Assembly (NCBI RefSeq): GCF_026967925.1
Contig: NZ_JAPVBI010000002.1
Location: 859,628 to 923,627, forward strand
Length of the DNA: 64,000 nt
Direction of reading: 5' to 3'
From: Modestobacter sp. VKM Ac-2985
GTDB taxonomy: Bacteria; Actinomycetota; Actinomycetes; Mycobacteriales; Geodermatophilaceae
Shown: piece after piece, positions 25,303 through 35,264 of the stretch
Layout: each line of letters begins with the position of its first letter
Position numbering within the stretch: position 1 is the first letter of the stretch
Made by a program: the position numbers and the translations under genes
Notes under the pieces: model-generated
The model's database searches: none
What the model saw: only the letters and a program-made list of their open reading frames with translations
Told to the model about the DNA's origin: nothing

Positions 25303-25922
25303 TGCGCGTCGTGCTGCTGGGCCCTCCCGGGGCAGGCAAGGGGACCCAGGCGCAGGTCATCGCCGCTCGGCTTAGTGTGCCGGCGATCTCGACTGGCGAC
25401 ATCTTCCGCGCCAACGTCACCAGTCAGACCGACCTGGGCAAGCAGGCGAAGGCCTACATGGACGCCGGCGACCTGGTGCCCGACGAGATCACCGTCGCGA
25501 TGGTCTCCGATCGACTGGCCGAGCCCGATGCCAAGGCAGGCTTCCTGCTCGACGGCTTCCCGCGCACCATCGCCCAGGCCGAGCAGCTGCGTGACTCGCT
25601 GGCGGAGATGGGGAACCGACTCGACCGCTGCTTGGAGCTCGTCGTCGACGAGGAGGAGCTCGTACGGCGGCTCTCCGGCCGGCGGGTGTCGGTCGACGGC
25701 GAGATGGTCCAGCGGGAGGACGACAAGCCCGAGACCGTGCGGCACCGGCTCGAGGTCTACCGGGAACAGACCGCGCCGTTGGCCGGGTTCTACGACGAGG
25801 TTGGGCTGCTCAGCCGGATCGATGCCATCGGGGAGATCGACGAGGTCACCCGACGCGCCCTGGAGGCGCTCGGCGCCGACGAGGCGCTGGCCGACGAGCC
25901 CGACGACGAGTCCGGGCGCTGA
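25302..25922 (+). CDS. adk: Adenylate kinase
   Basis: 206 residues. It converts AMP and ATP to two ADP. Walker [10 protein letters not shown] is at residues 7-15, and the AMP-binding [13 protein letters not shown] is present. The LID region between LSGRRV and the [18 protein letters not shown] helix is the short form without zinc cysteines. The tail is acidic ([13 protein letters not shown]). Start overlaps the secY stop. Confidence 0.98.
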   Translation: MRVVLLGPPGAGKGTQAQVIAARLSVPAISTGDIFRANVTSQTDLGKQAKAYMDAGDLVPDEITVAMVSDRLAEPDAKAGFLLDGFPRTIAQAEQLRDSLAEMGNRLDRCLELVVDEEELVRRLSGRRVSVDGEMVQREDDKPETVRHRLEVYREQTAPLAGFYDEVGLLSRIDAIGEIDEVTRRALEALGADEALADEPDDESGR

Positions 25923-26003
25923 CCCAGCGAGGTCGCGGTGCACGGTGACCGCGGTCCCGGGTGGGCGTCCTGGTTGCCGCTGCTGGCGAAGTGGAGTGGA
26001 CGC

Positions 26004-26807
26004 ATGATCCAGATCAAGACAGCGCACGAGATCGAGCTCATGCGCGCCTCCGGACTGGTCACCGCCGGGGCCCTCAAGGCAGTGCGCGCCGCCGTCCGGC
26101 CCGGGGTGACCACCGGTGAGCTCGACGCGATCGCCGAGGACCACATCCGGTCTTCCGGCGCTGTGCCGAACTTCCTGGGGTACCACGGGTTCACCGGCAC
26201 CATCTGTGCGTCGGTCAACGACGAGGTGGTCCACGGGATCCCGAACCCCGACCGGACGCTGGTCGAGGGCGACAACATCTCGATCGACTGCGGCGCCATC
26301 CTCCAGGGCTGGCACAGCGACTCGGCCATCACCGTGTCCGTCGGTACACCGTCGGCAGCGGACGTGGCGCTCCTGGAGGTCACCGAGCGGTCGATGTGGG
26401 CCGGGCTCGCCAGGGCCGTCGCCGGTGGCCGGCTCACCGACATCAGCCACGCCGTGGAGGAGTCGATCACCGCGCACGAGCACCGGTACGGGATCGTCGA
26501 CCACTACGGCGGGCACGGCATCGGCACGGAGATGCACCAGGACCCCCACGTGCTGAACTACGGGCGCCCGGGTCGTGGGCCGAAGCTGGTCCCCGGCCTG
26601 GCCCTCGCGATCGAGCCCATGGTCACCGTCGGCGACCCGGCCACCGTGGAGCTGGACGACGGCTGGACGGTCGTCACCAAGGACGGCTCCCGTGCCGCGC
26701 ACTTCGAGCACAGTGTCGCCATCACGCCGGAGGGGCCCTGGGTCCTCACGGCGGAGGACGGTGGCCTGGCCGGTCTCGCACCCTTCGGGGTCACCCCCCG
26801 CTCCTGA
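26004..26807 (+). CDS. map: Type I methionine aminopeptidase
   Basis: 267 residues. It removes the initiator methionine from new proteins. The metal ligands are visible in sequence order: Asp in SIDCGAI, Asp in WHSDSAITV, His in GGHGIGTEMH, Glu in AIEPMVT and Glu in FEHSVAIT. ATG 26004 follows GGAG by 7 bases and matches the family start (IQIKTAHEIELMRASG); the open extension to 25938 is noise. No N-terminal zinc-finger extension. Classic secY-adk-map order. Confidence 0.97.
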   Translation: MIQIKTAHEIELMRASGLVTAGALKAVRAAVRPGVTTGELDAIAEDHIRSSGAVPNFLGYHGFTGTICASVNDEVVHGIPNPDRTLVEGDNISIDCGAILQGWHSDSAITVSVGTPSAADVALLEVTERSMWAGLARAVAGGRLTDISHAVEESITAHEHRYGIVDHYGGHGIGTEMHQDPHVLNYGRPGRGPKLVPGLALAIEPMVTVGDPATVELDDGWTVVTKDGSRAAHFEHSVAITPEGPWVLTAEDGGLAGLAPFGVTPRS

Positions 26808-26879
26808 TCCGTGCTCTGGGCCCTCAGCCCGCGCCTGCCGACGCCGGCGGCGAGGAGGGGATGGTCACCACGGCCCGGG

Positions 26880-26909
26880 TTGGAGCCCGGGTGCGGTGGG
26901 GAGTACAGT
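26880..26909 (+). promoter_or_regulatory. Promoter for infA and downstream ribosomal genes
   Basis: TTGGAG (26880-26885), an 18-base spacer and TACAGT (26904-26909) form the best promoter in the 288-bp map-infA gap. The leader would be about 180 nt. No terminator hairpin was identified after map. Confidence 0.45.
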
Positions 26910-27095
26910 GGCCGATGGCGTTCGCGCCGTCCGTCGTCGTGCTGTGGCCGTACGCCGTCGGACGCCCTCAGTGAGATCGCCCGTACCACCGCACCGTGTC
27001 CATCAGGTGCAGCCAGCAAGGAAACCCCGCACCACCGCCCGTGCCATCCCGGCATGGGCGCATGCAGTCTGATCGAACGAGGAGGCCGTGTAGGC

Positions 27096-27317
27096 GTGGC
27101 AAAGAAGGACGGGGCCATCGAGGTCGAGGGTCGTGTCGTCGAGCCGCTGCCCAACGCGATGTTCCGGGTCGAACTGCAGAACGGGCACCGGGTGCTCGCC
27201 CACATCAGCGGCAAGATGCGGCAGCACTACATCCGGATCCTGCCCGAGGACCGCGTGGTCGTAGAGCTGTCGCCCTACGACCTGACCCGCGGCCGCATCG
27301 TCTACCGCTACAAGTAA
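27096..27317 (+). CDS. infA: Translation initiation factor IF-1
   Basis: 73 residues, standard OB-fold protein that binds the 30S A site. GTG 27096 follows GAGGAGG by 10 bases and gives [31 protein letters not shown]; the C-terminal [12 protein letters not shown] is diagnostic. First gene of the infA-rpmJ-rpsM-rpsK-rpsD group. Confidence 0.99.
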   Translation: MAKKDGAIEVEGRVVEPLPNAMFRVELQNGHRVLAHISGKMRQHYIRILPEDRVVVELSPYDLTRGRIVYRYK

Positions 27318-27389
27318 CCCGCTGCCGGTCCGGGTCCCCACGTGGGTCCGGGGGTCGGCGCACGATCTACAGGAATGAGGGCGGCACCG

Positions 27390-27503
27390 GTGAAGGTCCA
27401 GCCGTCGGTGAAGAAGATCTGTGACAAGTGCAAGGTGATCCGCCGGCACGGCCGGGTCATGGTCATCTGCGAGAACGCCCGGCACAAGCAGCGCCAGGGC
27501 TGA
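27390..27503 (+). CDS. rpmJ: 50S ribosomal protein L36, zinc-binding type
   Basis: 37 residues read from GTG 27390: [20 protein letters not shown], then [17 protein letters not shown]. It has the C+ zinc ligands C11, C14, C27 and H32. An ATG five codons upstream in frame is less likely because the family begins MKV. It is 72 bp after infA and 14 bp before rpsM. Zinc-type L36 and S14 are both present in this locus. Confidence 0.97.
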   Translation: MKVQPSVKKICDKCKVIRRHGRVMVICENARHKQRQG

Positions 27504-27517
27504 GGGAGTACCTGACA

Positions 27518-27892
27518 ATGGCACGACTTGCTGGCGTCGACCTTCCCCGCGAGAAGCGGATGGAGATCGCGCTCACCTACATCTACGGGATCGGGCCCAC
27601 GTCGGCCAAGGCGACCCTTGCCGCAACGGGCGTCAGCCCGGACCTGCGGGCCAAGGACCTGACCGACGAGGACCTGCTCAAGCTGCGCGACTACATCGAC
27701 GAGCACTTCCGCGTCGAGGGTGACCTGCGCCGTGAGGTGGCTGCCGACATCCGCCGCAAGGTGGAGATCGGTTGCTACCAGGGTCTGCGGCACCGCCGCG
27801 GCCTGCCGGTGCACGGTCAGCGCACCAAGACGAACGCGCGCTCGAGCAAGGGCCCGCGCAAGACCATCGCGGGCAAGAAGAAGGCCCGCTGA
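27518..27892 (+). CDS. rpsM: 30S ribosomal protein S13
   Basis: 124 residues. It starts [26 protein letters not shown] and has [21 protein letters not shown] with the basic C-terminal tail that contacts P-site tRNA. ATG 27518 follows GAGGGAG; the open upstream extension overlaps rpmJ and is rejected. Confidence 0.99.
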   Translation: MARLAGVDLPREKRMEIALTYIYGIGPTSAKATLAATGVSPDLRAKDLTDEDLLKLRDYIDEHFRVEGDLRREVAADIRRKVEIGCYQGLRHRRGLPVHGQRTKTNARSSKGPRKTIAGKKKAR

Positions 27893-27904
27893 TCTCAGCA
27901 CGTC

Positions 27905-27947
27905 GGCGCACCGTCGCGGGTCCGTAGGGCCGGACCGGCGGTGCGCC
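27905..27947 (+). promoter_or_regulatory. rpsM-rpsK intergenic hairpin
   Basis: Nested inverted repeats in the 128-bp gap: outer 9 bp, inner 6 bp, with a 6-base loop. No T-tract. Confidence 0.4.
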
Positions 27948-28020
27948 TGAGCAGGACCGTCCCCTCGGCTAGGACCGGGTGGGCGACCAGGCCACGAACA
28001 CAGACTCAGACCGGAGAGAG

Positions 28021-28428
28021 ATGCCTCCCAGGGCTCGCGCGGCAGCTGGCACCAAGAAGGTGCGCCGCAAGGAGAAGAAGAACGTCGCTCACGGCGCGGC
28101 GCACATCAAGAGCACCTTCAACAACACGATCGTGTCGATCACTGACCCCACGGGCAACGTGATCAGCTGGGCCTCGGCCGGGCACGTCGGGTTCAAGGGC
28201 TCCCGCAAGTCCACGCCGTTCGCGGCGCAGATGGCTGCGGAGAACGCCGCCCGCAAGGCGCAGGAGCACGGCATGCGCAAGGTCGACGTCTTCGTCAAGG
28301 GCCCGGGCTCCGGTCGGGAGACCGCGATCCGCTCGCTGCAGGCCACCGGCCTCGAAGTGGGTCAGATCCAGGACGTGACGCCCCAGCCGCACAACGGCTG
28401 CCGCCCCAAGAAGCGCCGCCGGGTCTGA
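28021..28428 (+). CDS. rpsK: 30S ribosomal protein S11
   Basis: 135 residues. It starts [22 protein letters not shown] at ATG 28021, directly behind CCGGAGAGAG. Core: [27 protein letters not shown] and the C-terminal [20 protein letters not shown]11 lies on the 30S platform beside the mRNA exit. rpsD follows after 34 bases. Confidence 0.99.
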   Translation: MPPRARAAAGTKKVRRKEKKNVAHGAAHIKSTFNNTIVSITDPTGNVISWASAGHVGFKGSRKSTPFAAQMAAENAARKAQEHGMRKVDVFVKGPGSGRETAIRSLQATGLEVGQIQDVTPQPHNGCRPKKRRRV

Positions 28429-28462
28429 CCGGTCACTGACGAGACGAAGAAGGTAGATACAC

Positions 28463-29089
28463 GTGGCCCGTTACACCGGAGCCGATTGCCGCCTGTGCCG
28501 GCGCGAGAAGATGAAGCTGTTCCTCAAGGGCAGCAAGTGCGAGTCCCCGAAGTGCCCGATCGAGATCCGGCCCTACCCGCCGGGTGAGCACGGCCGGGGT
28601 CGCAGCAAGGACAGCGAGTACCTGCTCCAGCTTCGTGAGAAGCAGAAGGCCCGCCGCATCTACGGCGTGCTGGAGAAGCAGTTCCGCGGTTACTACGAAG
28701 AGGCGAACAAGAAGTCGGGCAAGACCGGTGAGGTCCTGCTGCAGATCCTCGAGTCCCGCCTCGACAACGTGGTCTACCGGGCCGGCTTCGCCGAGTCCCG
28801 CGACATGGCGCGCCAGCTGGTGCGTCACGGCCACATCAAGGTCAACGGTCGCAAGGTCGACATCCCGTCCTACCGGGTGAGCGCCAACGACATCCTCGAG
28901 GTGGCTGCGAAGTCCGCCGAGATGGTGCCGTTCCAGCTCGCCCAGGCCAAGGCCGGCTCTCGTCCGGTGCCGCCGTGGCTGGAGGTCATCTCCTCGCAGC
29001 TGAAGGTGTTGGTCCACAACATCCCGGCGCGCCAGGTGATCGACACCCCGGTCCAGGAGCAGCTGATCGTCGAGCTCTACTCGAAGTAG
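28463..29089 (+). CDS. rpsD: 30S ribosomal protein S4
   Basis: 208 residues. It begins MARYTGADCRLCRREKMKLFLKG and carries cysteines C9, C12, C26 and C31 typical of the zinc-type N-terminus. The S4 RNA-binding domain (SRLDNVVYRAGFAESRDMARQLVRHGHIKVNGR) is intact. GTG start. S4 is a primary 16S binder and a translational repressor in E. coli. It is followed by a strong terminator before rpoA. Confidence 0.98.
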   Translation: MARYTGADCRLCRREKMKLFLKGSKCESPKCPIEIRPYPPGEHGRGRSKDSEYLLQLREKQKARRIYGVLEKQFRGYYEEANKKSGKTGEVLLQILESRLDNVVYRAGFAESRDMARQLVRHGHIKVNGRKVDIPSYRVSANDILEVAAKSAEMVPFQLAQAKAGSRPVPPWLEVISSQLKVLVHNIPARQVIDTPVQEQLIVELYSK

Positions 29090-29097
29090 CAACACCC

Positions 29098-29140
29098 CCT
29101 CGCCCCCCAGGCCGCGTTCCGCGCGGCCTGGGGGGCGAGG
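29098..29140 (+). terminator. rpsD terminator
   Basis: Perfect 19-bp stem with a 5-base TTCCG loop, 8 bases after the rpsD stop. It is among the longest stems in the window. rpoA, 98 bp further on, probably has its own promoter or depends on read-through. Confidence 0.75.
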
Positions 29141-29237
29141 AAGCCCCACGGCGGGACGGGCGGACCGATGTCCGTCCCGCCGGCACCACCCCCTCACGGC
29201 GTCATATGGCGGGTGCCGGAGGACCTGAAGGAGAACC

Positions 29238-30305
29238 ATGCTCATCGCACAGCGTCCGACCCTCGCCGAGGAGACCATCGACGCCCAGCGCTCACGGTTC
29301 GTCATCGAGCCGCTCGAGCCGGGTTTCGGTTACACCCTCGGCAACTCGCTTCGTCGCACCCTGCTGTCCTCGATCCCCGGCGCTGCTGTCACCAGCATCC
29401 GGATCGAGGGCACCCTGCACGAGTTCACCACCGTGCCGGGGGTCAAGGAGGACGTCACCGAGATCATCCTGAACCTCAAGGGCCTCGTGGTCAGCTCCGA
29501 CTCCGACGAGCCGGTGACCATGTACCTGCGCAAGCAGGGGCCGGGTGAGGTCACCGCAGCCGACATCGCGCCGCCGGCCGGTGTCGAGGTGCACAACCCA
29601 GACATGCACATCGCCACGCTGAACGCGAAGGGCCGGCTCGAGATCGAGCTGGTCGTCGAGCGTGGCCGCGGTTACGTGCCGGCCACCCAGAACAAGCAGC
29701 CCGGCCAGGAGATCGGCCGCATCCCCGTCGACTCCATCTACTCGCCGGTCCTCAAGGTGACGTACGCGGTCGAGGCCACCCGTGTCGAGCAGCGCACCGA
29801 CTTCGACCGCCTGGTGGTCGACGTCGAGACGAAGCCGTCGATGGAGCCCCGCGACGCCATCGCCAGCGCCGGTTCGACGCTGGTCGAGCTCTTCGGCCTG
29901 CTGCGCGAGCTGAACATCGACGCCGAGGGCATCGAGGTCGGGCCCAGCCCGGCCGAGGCCGCCGACATCGCCAACTTCTCGATGCCCATCGAGGACATGG
30001 ACCTCACCGTGCGGTCCTACAACTGCCTCAAGCGCGAGGGCGTGCACACCGTCGGTGAGCTCGTCACCCGCTCCGAGGCGGACCTCCTCGACATCCGGAA
30101 CTTCGGTGCCAAGTCGATCGACGAGGTCAAGCTCAAGCTCGCCGCGATGGGCCTGGCGCTGAAGGACAGCCCGCCCGGGTTCGTCCCCACCTCGGTGGAG
30201 AGCTACGACGAGGGCTACGAGACCGACGCCTACCAGGGCGACGCGGCCTTCGGGGACCCGGCGACGCTGGACGAGGGCACCTACCAGGAGACCGAGCAGC
30301 TCTGA
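29238..30305 (+). CDS. rpoA: DNA-directed RNA polymerase subunit alpha
   Basis: 355 residues. The N-terminal dimerisation domain ([28 protein letters not shown]) assembles beta and beta'. The C-terminal domain ([33 protein letters not shown]) binds UP elements and activators. An acidic tail of about 40 residues follows. ATG start after AAGGAG. rpoA-rplQ order is conserved. Confidence 0.99.
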   Translation: MLIAQRPTLAEETIDAQRSRFVIEPLEPGFGYTLGNSLRRTLLSSIPGAAVTSIRIEGTLHEFTTVPGVKEDVTEIILNLKGLVVSSDSDEPVTMYLRKQGPGEVTAADIAPPAGVEVHNPDMHIATLNAKGRLEIELVVERGRGYVPATQNKQPGQEIGRIPVDSIYSPVLKVTYAVEATRVEQRTDFDRLVVDVETKPSMEPRDAIASAGSTLVELFGLLRELNIDAEGIEVGPSPAEAADIANFSMPIEDMDLTVRSYNCLKREGVHTVGELVTRSEADLLDIRNFGAKSIDEVKLKLAAMGLALKDSPPGFVPTSVESYDEGYETDAYQGDAAFGDPATLDEGTYQETEQL

Positions 30306-30312
30306 CGAAGGA

Positions 30313-30363
30313 CCCCGCTGCACCCCGCCGCGCGTTCGCGCGCGGCGGGCCCCTGCAGCGGGG
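30313..30363 (+). terminator. rpoA-rplQ intergenic hairpin
   Basis: Two-tier stem: outer 10 bp, inner 11 bp capped by a TTCG tetraloop, joined by a small asymmetric internal loop. It starts 8 bases after the rpoA stop; rplQ lies 95 bp beyond. Confidence 0.65.
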
Positions 30364-30457
30364 CCGCACCGGGGCCGCCACACTGGGCCCAGACGTAGCA
30401 CCGCGATGGACGATGCAGCCGGCAACAGCCCGCCCGGCCGCCTGAGGAAGGACCGAC

Positions 30458-31177
30458 ATGCCCACCCCCACAAAGGGCCCCCGTCTCGGCGGCTCCCCCG
30501 CGCACGAGCGGCTGATGCTGGCCAACATGGCCACCTCGCTGTTCGAGCACGGGCGGATCACCACCACCGAGGCCAAGGCCAAGCGGCTGCGGCCGCTGGC
30601 CGAGAAGCTGGTCACCTTCGCCAAGCGCGGTGACCTGCACGCCCGTCGGCAGGTGCTGACGACGATCCGGGACAAGGACGTCGTGCACCACCTGTTCGCC
30701 GAGATCGGCCCGCGCTTCGCGGACCGTCCCGGTGGCTACACGCGCATCGTCAAGGTCGGTCCCCGCAAGGGCGACAACGCACCCATGGCGATCATCGAGC
30801 TGGTCGAGGGCCAGACGGTGGCGCAGCAGGCCGTCGGCGAGGCCGAGCGTGCCCGTGGCACCCGGTTCGCGGCCGGCGCCGGCGCGTCGGCAGCCGCCGG
30901 CGAGGTGACCGCGGACGCGGTCGCCACGGACACCGACGAGTCCGCCGAGGCCGAGGAGGTCGTCACCGACGTCTTCGTGCCCGACGGCGAGCGCCAGGAC
31001 GACGGCGACGTCACCCCGGAGCCGACGTCGGAGAACCTCGCCGTCGTCGACGACCCGACGCTCAGCCCCGACGTGGCCGCTGCGGCCGCTGCCGAGGTGG
31101 AGGCCGCCGAGACCACCGACGCGGCCACCGCGGGCGCCCAGGCCCCCGGTGGCGAGCCGGCCACCGACCCGAAGTGA
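30458..31177 (+). CDS. rplQ: 50S ribosomal protein L17 with long acidic tail
   Basis: 239 residues, against about 120-200 usually. The L17 core ([34 protein letters not shown] to ELVEGQ) fills about the first 120. The remaining half is an Ala/Glu/Asp/Thr-rich low-complexity tail, as in other actinobacteria but longer. L17 sits at the tunnel exit. A strong double hairpin follows, overlapping the start region of truA. Confidence 0.97.
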   Translation: MPTPTKGPRLGGSPAHERLMLANMATSLFEHGRITTTEAKAKRLRPLAEKLVTFAKRGDLHARRQVLTTIRDKDVVHHLFAEIGPRFADRPGGYTRIVKVGPRKGDNAPMAIIELVEGQTVAQQAVGEAERARGTRFAAGAGASAAAGEVTADAVATDTDESAEAEEVVTDVFVPDGERQDDGDVTPEPTSENLAVVDDPTLSPDVAAAAAAEVEAAETTDAATAGAQAPGGEPATDPK

Positions 31178-31182
31178 GGTGA

Positions 31183-31259
31183 GACCGTCTCCGACGGTCC
31201 ACCCCATGCAGGACGTGCACGCTGACGAGCCCGCCACCGTTCTCGGTGGCGGGCTCGTC
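31183..31259 (+). terminator. rplQ terminator, tandem hairpins
   Basis: A 7-bp stem with a TCC loop (31183-31199) and then a perfect 16-bp stem with a TTCT loop (31224-31259). The second stem falls inside the apparent first codons of truA. Confidence 0.7.
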
Positions 31260-32051
31260 CGCGTCCGGCTGGGCATCTCCTACGACGGGACGGCACTGCA
31301 CGGCTGGGCCCGCCAGCCGGGCCTGCGCACCGTGCAGGGGGAGCTGGAGCTGGCCCTGGCCACCGTGCTGCGGGCGGACGTGGACCTCACCGTGGCCGGT
31401 CGTACGGACGCCGGCGTGCACGCCACCGGTCAGGTGGCCCACACCGACCTGCCGGGGGAGCTCTTCGCCGGACACCAGGACCGGCTGCTGCGGCGGTTAC
31501 GGGGCGTCCTGGCGCCGGACATCGCCGTGACCGCAGCGGAGGCGGTCACGGCCGACTTCGACGCGCGCTTCTCCGCGTTGGCCCGGCACTACGTGTACCG
31601 GCTGACCGATGCCGACGCCGGGCCGCCCCCGCTGCGCCGGGCCGACACCGTCGGTTGGTCGCGCCGGGTCGACGCCGACGCGATGCAGGTGGCGGCGCGA
31701 CTGCTGCTCGGGCAGCAGGACTTCGCCGCCTTCTGCCGTCGACGCGAGGGGGCGACGACGATCCGCACCCTGCTCGCCCTGGACGTGCAGCGGGACGGCG
31801 ACCTGGTGCAGGTCCATGCCTCGGCCGACGCCTTCTGTCACTCGATGGTGCGCAGCCTCGTCGGCGCCCTCGGCGCCGTGGGCGAGGGACGGCGGCCCCC
31901 GGAGTGGCCGGCGTCCCTGCTCAGCCGGAGCGAGCGGGCCAGTGACGTGCCCGTCGCCCCGGCCGGCGGCCTGACGTTGCTGCGGGTCGACTACCCGGAC
32001 GACGCCGAGCTCGCGGCCCGCGCACGGGTGACCCGGGCGAAGCGCAGCTGA
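31206..32051 (+). CDS. truA: tRNA pseudouridine(38-40) synthase
   Basis: 281 residues from ATG 31206. It isomerises uridines 38-40 in the anticodon arm. The catalytic Asp lies in [13 protein letters not shown], and [19 protein letters not shown] and the C-terminal [19 protein letters not shown] are family blocks. Homology begins only at about residue 20 ([11 protein letters not shown]). The codons before it coincide with a perfect terminator-like stem, and no good ribosome site precedes the ATG, so the start is doubtful. It contains one TTA leucine codon (31497). Confidence 0.9.
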   Translation: MQDVHADEPATVLGGGLVRVRLGISYDGTALHGWARQPGLRTVQGELELALATVLRADVDLTVAGRTDAGVHATGQVAHTDLPGELFAGHQDRLLRRLRGVLAPDIAVTAAEAVTADFDARFSALARHYVYRLTDADAGPPPLRRADTVGWSRRVDADAMQVAARLLLGQQDFAAFCRRREGATTIRTLLALDVQRDGDLVQVHASADAFCHSMVRSLVGALGAVGEGRRPPEWPASLLSRSERASDVPVAPAGGLTLLRVDYPDDAELAARARVTRAKRS

Positions 32052-32082
32052 CGGACGTCAGCCGTGCGCCGGCGACCGGCCG

Positions 32083-32748
32083 TCAGGGGAGGGCGCTGAC
32101 CGCCTCGGCGATCGGGGTGTCTCCGGTGAGCAGCTCCACCACGGTGCCGTCCTTCGGATCGTCGAGCAGGGCCACCAGGACGGCGGCGACGTCGTCGCGC
32201 GGCACCTCGCCGCGGTCGGTGGTGTGCTCCAGTCGCACCCGGCCGGTGCCGGGGTCGTCGGTCAGGCTGCCGGGACGGATCACCATGGGGGACAGGCCCT
32301 CGCGGGAGAGCACGTGCTCCTCGGCGGCCAGCTTGGCGCGCAGGTAGGCGACGAAGACCTCGTCCATGTCCTCCGGGGGTGCGTCGCCGGCCACCATCTC
32401 GACGCCGATCGAGGAGATCAGCAGGTAGGGGCGGACGCCGGCGGCGACGGCCGCGTCTGCCAGCAGCACGGCGGCGCCGCGGTCGACCGAGTCCTTGCGC
32501 TCGATCCCGCTGTCCGGGCCACCGCCGGCGGCGAACACCACGGCGTCGGCGCCGGAGACGACGGCGGCCAGCTCCTCCACCGAGGCCTGCTCCAGGTCCA
32601 GCACCACCGGTTCGACCCCGTCGGCCTCCAGGTCGGCACGGTGGTCGGGGTTCCTGATGATGCCGACGGCGGTGTCCCCCCGCTGGCTCAGCAATCGGCC
32701 GAGGCGGCGGGCGATCTTCCCATGGGCTCCTGCTGTGACAACGCGCAT
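32083..32748 (-). CDS. NAD(P)-binding, atypical short-chain dehydrogenase-like protein
   Basis: 221 residues, Rossmann fold of the NAD(P)H-binding/NmrA-like type. The nucleotide site reads [14 protein letters not shown], a variant of the usual GATGxx[19 protein letters not shown] and the YLRAKLAAE segment (Tyr-xxx-Lys) are typical. The product could be a reductase, isomerase or redox sensor; no substrate is evident. It is convergent with truA. It lies 58 bp downstream of mobA on the same strand, so it may be cotranscribed. Confidence 0.8.
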   Translation of the reverse strand: MRVVTAGAHGKIARRLGRLLSQRGDTAVGIIRNPDHRADLEADGVEPVVLDLEQASVEELAAVVSGADAVVFAAGGGPDSGIERKDSVDRGAAVLLADAAVAAGVRPYLLISSIGVEMVAGDAPPEDMDEVFVAYLRAKLAAEEHVLSREGLSPMVIRPGSLTDDPGTGRVRLEHTTDRGEVPRDDVAAVLVALLDDPKDGTVVELLTGDTPIAEAVSALP

Positions 32749-32806
32749 GGTGCGGGGCTACCCGGGGCCGGCCGCTCCCACGCAGGCCGGCTCCGTGGCG
32801 AACGGC

Positions 32807-33400
32807 TCACTCGCTGGTCGGTGCGGCGCGAGCGCGGGCGCGGGCCAGGTCCGCCGGGGTGTCGCAGTCGGTCCACGGCGCCGGGCGACCGGGCGTCGTC
32901 CCCGGCCGGTGGCGGTGCACCGAGAGCGGGGACAGGACGGCCCGCAGCGGGGTGTGCGGGCGGGGGTCCCGGAGGGCGTCGCGCAGGGCCGCGGTCCGCC
33001 AGACGCCGAGCAGGAGCTGGTCCCGGCCGGTGTCGTCGACCACCAGCACGCCGTCCTCGGCCAGCTGCCGGCGCAGGACGGTGACCAGGTCGCGGGTGAG
33101 GAAGGGCAGGTCGGCGGCGAGGACGGCGACCACCTCGGCGTCCCCGACCGCGGCGAGCCCGGCGGCGAGCGCGGGCACCGGACCGCCACCGGCGGGGACC
33201 TCGCGGACGAGCACGACGCCCGCGGGGACGGGCTGGGGCGGTCCGACCACGACGACCGGGTCGGCGTCCCGGACGGCGGCCAGGACGGCGGCGAGCATGG
33301 TGCGTCCGCCGACGTCCAGCTGCGGTTTGGGCTGCCCGCCGAGCCGGGCTGCCCGGCCGCCGGCCAGCACGACGGCCGCGAAGGGCGGGAGCGAGCTCAT
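32807..33400 (-). CDS. mobA: Molybdenum cofactor guanylyltransferase-like NTP transferase
   Basis: 197 residues. Nucleotidyltransferase fold with [21 protein letters not shown] at the N-terminus (LAGGxxxRxGxxK pattern), LAADLPFL as the metal-binding Asp segment, and a C-terminal [11 protein letters not shown]. MobA attaches GMP to molybdopterin. The neighbours fdhD, mog/moaB, moaC and moeA support this role over another sugar-nucleotide transferase. ATG 33400 chosen; the open extension beyond it overlaps fdhD. Divergent from fdhD with 25 bp between. Confidence 0.8.
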   Translation of the reverse strand: MSSLPPFAAVVLAGGRAARLGGQPKPQLDVGGRTMLAAVLAAVRDADPVVVVGPPQPVPAGVVLVREVPAGGGPVPALAAGLAAVGDAEVVAVLAADLPFLTRDLVTVLRRQLAEDGVLVVDDTGRDQLLLGVWRTAALRDALRDPRPHTPLRAVLSPLSVHRHRPGTTPGRPAPWTDCDTPADLARARARAAPTSE

Positions 33401-33425
33401 GGCCGCCAACGGTAGGGCGCGGCCG

Positions 33426-34271
33426 ATGAGTACCGTCATCGGCGTGGGACGAGTCACCAGCCGCACCCCGGTGCTGCGCATCCGAGGCGCCGTGCACACC
33501 CGACGGCCTGACACGGTCGCCTCCGAGGAGCCGCTGGAGATCCGGCTGGGCGGCACCCCGCTCGCGGTGACGATGCGGACCCCCGGCGACGACTTCGACC
33601 TCGTGCACGGCTTCCTGACCACCGAGGGCGTGATCGCCTCGGCCGCGGACATCGCCGGGCTGCGGTACTGCAACTCCGTCGACGACGAGGGCCGCAACAC
33701 CTACAACGTCGTCGACGTCGACCTGGCGCCCGGCGTCGAGGCCCCGGACACCGCGCTGGACCGGAACTTCTACACGACCAGCTCCTGCGGGGTCTGCGGC
33801 AAGGCCAGCATCGACGCGATCCGGACGAAGACCGCCTACGACGTGGCCGCCGACGACACCCGGCTGACCCTGGCGACGCTGCTCGCGCTGCCGGACCGGC
33901 TGCGCGCCGCCCAGCAGGTGTTCGACAAGACCGGGGGCCTGCACGCCGCCGGCCTGTTCACCGCTGCGGGCGAGATGGTCGCGCTGCGCGAGGACGTGGG
34001 CCGGCACAACGCGGTGGACAAGGTGGTCGGCGACGCGGTGCGCGAGGGCCGGGTGCCGCTGGCCGGGCACGTGCTGATGGTGAGCGGCCGCTCGTCCTTC
34101 GAGCTCACCCAGAAGGCGGCGATGGCCGCGGTACCCGTGCTGGCGGCGGTGTCAGCACCGAGCTCGCTGGCCGTGGAGCTGGCCCAGGAGGTCGGCATCA
34201 CCCTGATCGGCTTCCTCCGTGGCGACGGCTGCAACGTCTACACCCACCCCGAGCGCCTGGTGCTGGACTAG
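33426..34271 (+). CDS. fdhD: Formate dehydrogenase accessory sulfurtransferase FdhD
   Basis: 281 residues. FdhD transfers sulfur to the Mo-bis-MGD cofactor of formate dehydrogenase. The catalytic cysteine pair is in [10 protein letters not shown] (near residues 119-128). [29 protein letters not shown] and [14 protein letters not shown] are family signatures. ATG 33426 gives [21 protein letters not shown]. No formate dehydrogenase is in the window. Convergent with the mog/moaB-like gene, 13 bp apart. Confidence 0.96.
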   Translation: MSTVIGVGRVTSRTPVLRIRGAVHTRRPDTVASEEPLEIRLGGTPLAVTMRTPGDDFDLVHGFLTTEGVIASAADIAGLRYCNSVDDEGRNTYNVVDVDLAPGVEAPDTALDRNFYTTSSCGVCGKASIDAIRTKTAYDVAADDTRLTLATLLALPDRLRAAQQVFDKTGGLHAAGLFTAAGEMVALREDVGRHNAVDKVVGDAVREGRVPLAGHVLMVSGRSSFELTQKAAMAAVPVLAAVSAPSSLAVELAQEVGITLIGFLRGDGCNVYTHPERLVLD

Positions 34272-34284
34272 CGCGGGTCGTTCG

Positions 34285-34775
34285 TCAGTGGTCCCCGCCG
34301 CGCAACTGGCTGACCACGTGCGGCAGGAGCGGCCCGAGGACGGCCAGGCCGTCGCGGACCCCGCCGGTGGAGCCGGGCAGGTTGACGATCAGGGTGCGGC
34401 CGGCGGTGCCGGCCACCCCACGGGACAGCACCGACGTGGGCACCGTGCCCTCGCCGTACCGGCGCACCGCCTCGGCGATGCCGGGGGCCTCGCGCTCCAG
34501 CACCGAGCGGGTCGCCTCGGGTGTGACGTCGGTGGGCGAGAGCCCGGTGCCGCCGGTGGTGAGGACGACGTCGGCCCCGCCGGCCACCGCCTCCCGCAGC
34601 ACCGCGGTGAGCGCGTCGACGTCGTCCGGGCGCACGTGCGGGCCCTCCACGGTGAAGCCGAGGCCGCGCAGCCCGTCGGCGAGCGCCTGCCCGGAGCGGT
34701 CCTCGTAGACCCCGGCCGAGGCGCGGTTGGAGGCGGTGAGCACGACGGCCCGGGCGTCGGCCGGCAGGTCGGAGC

Positions 34776-34779
<4 letters not shown>
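34285..34779 (-). CDS. MogA/MoaB-family molybdopterin adenylyltransferase
   Basis: 164 residues of the MoCF-binding family: LTASNRASAGVYEDRSGQAL, VLTTGGTGLSPTDVTPEAT and LIVNLPGSTGGVRDGL, which form the molybdopterin-binding pocket. MogA adenylylates molybdopterin before MoeA inserts molybdate. I cannot separate mogA from moaB by eye. The ATG overlaps the moaC stop by four bases, so moeA, moaC and this gene form a tight minus-strand operon. Confidence 0.9.
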
Positions 34780-35260
<481 letters not shown>

Positions 35261-35264
<4 letters not shown>

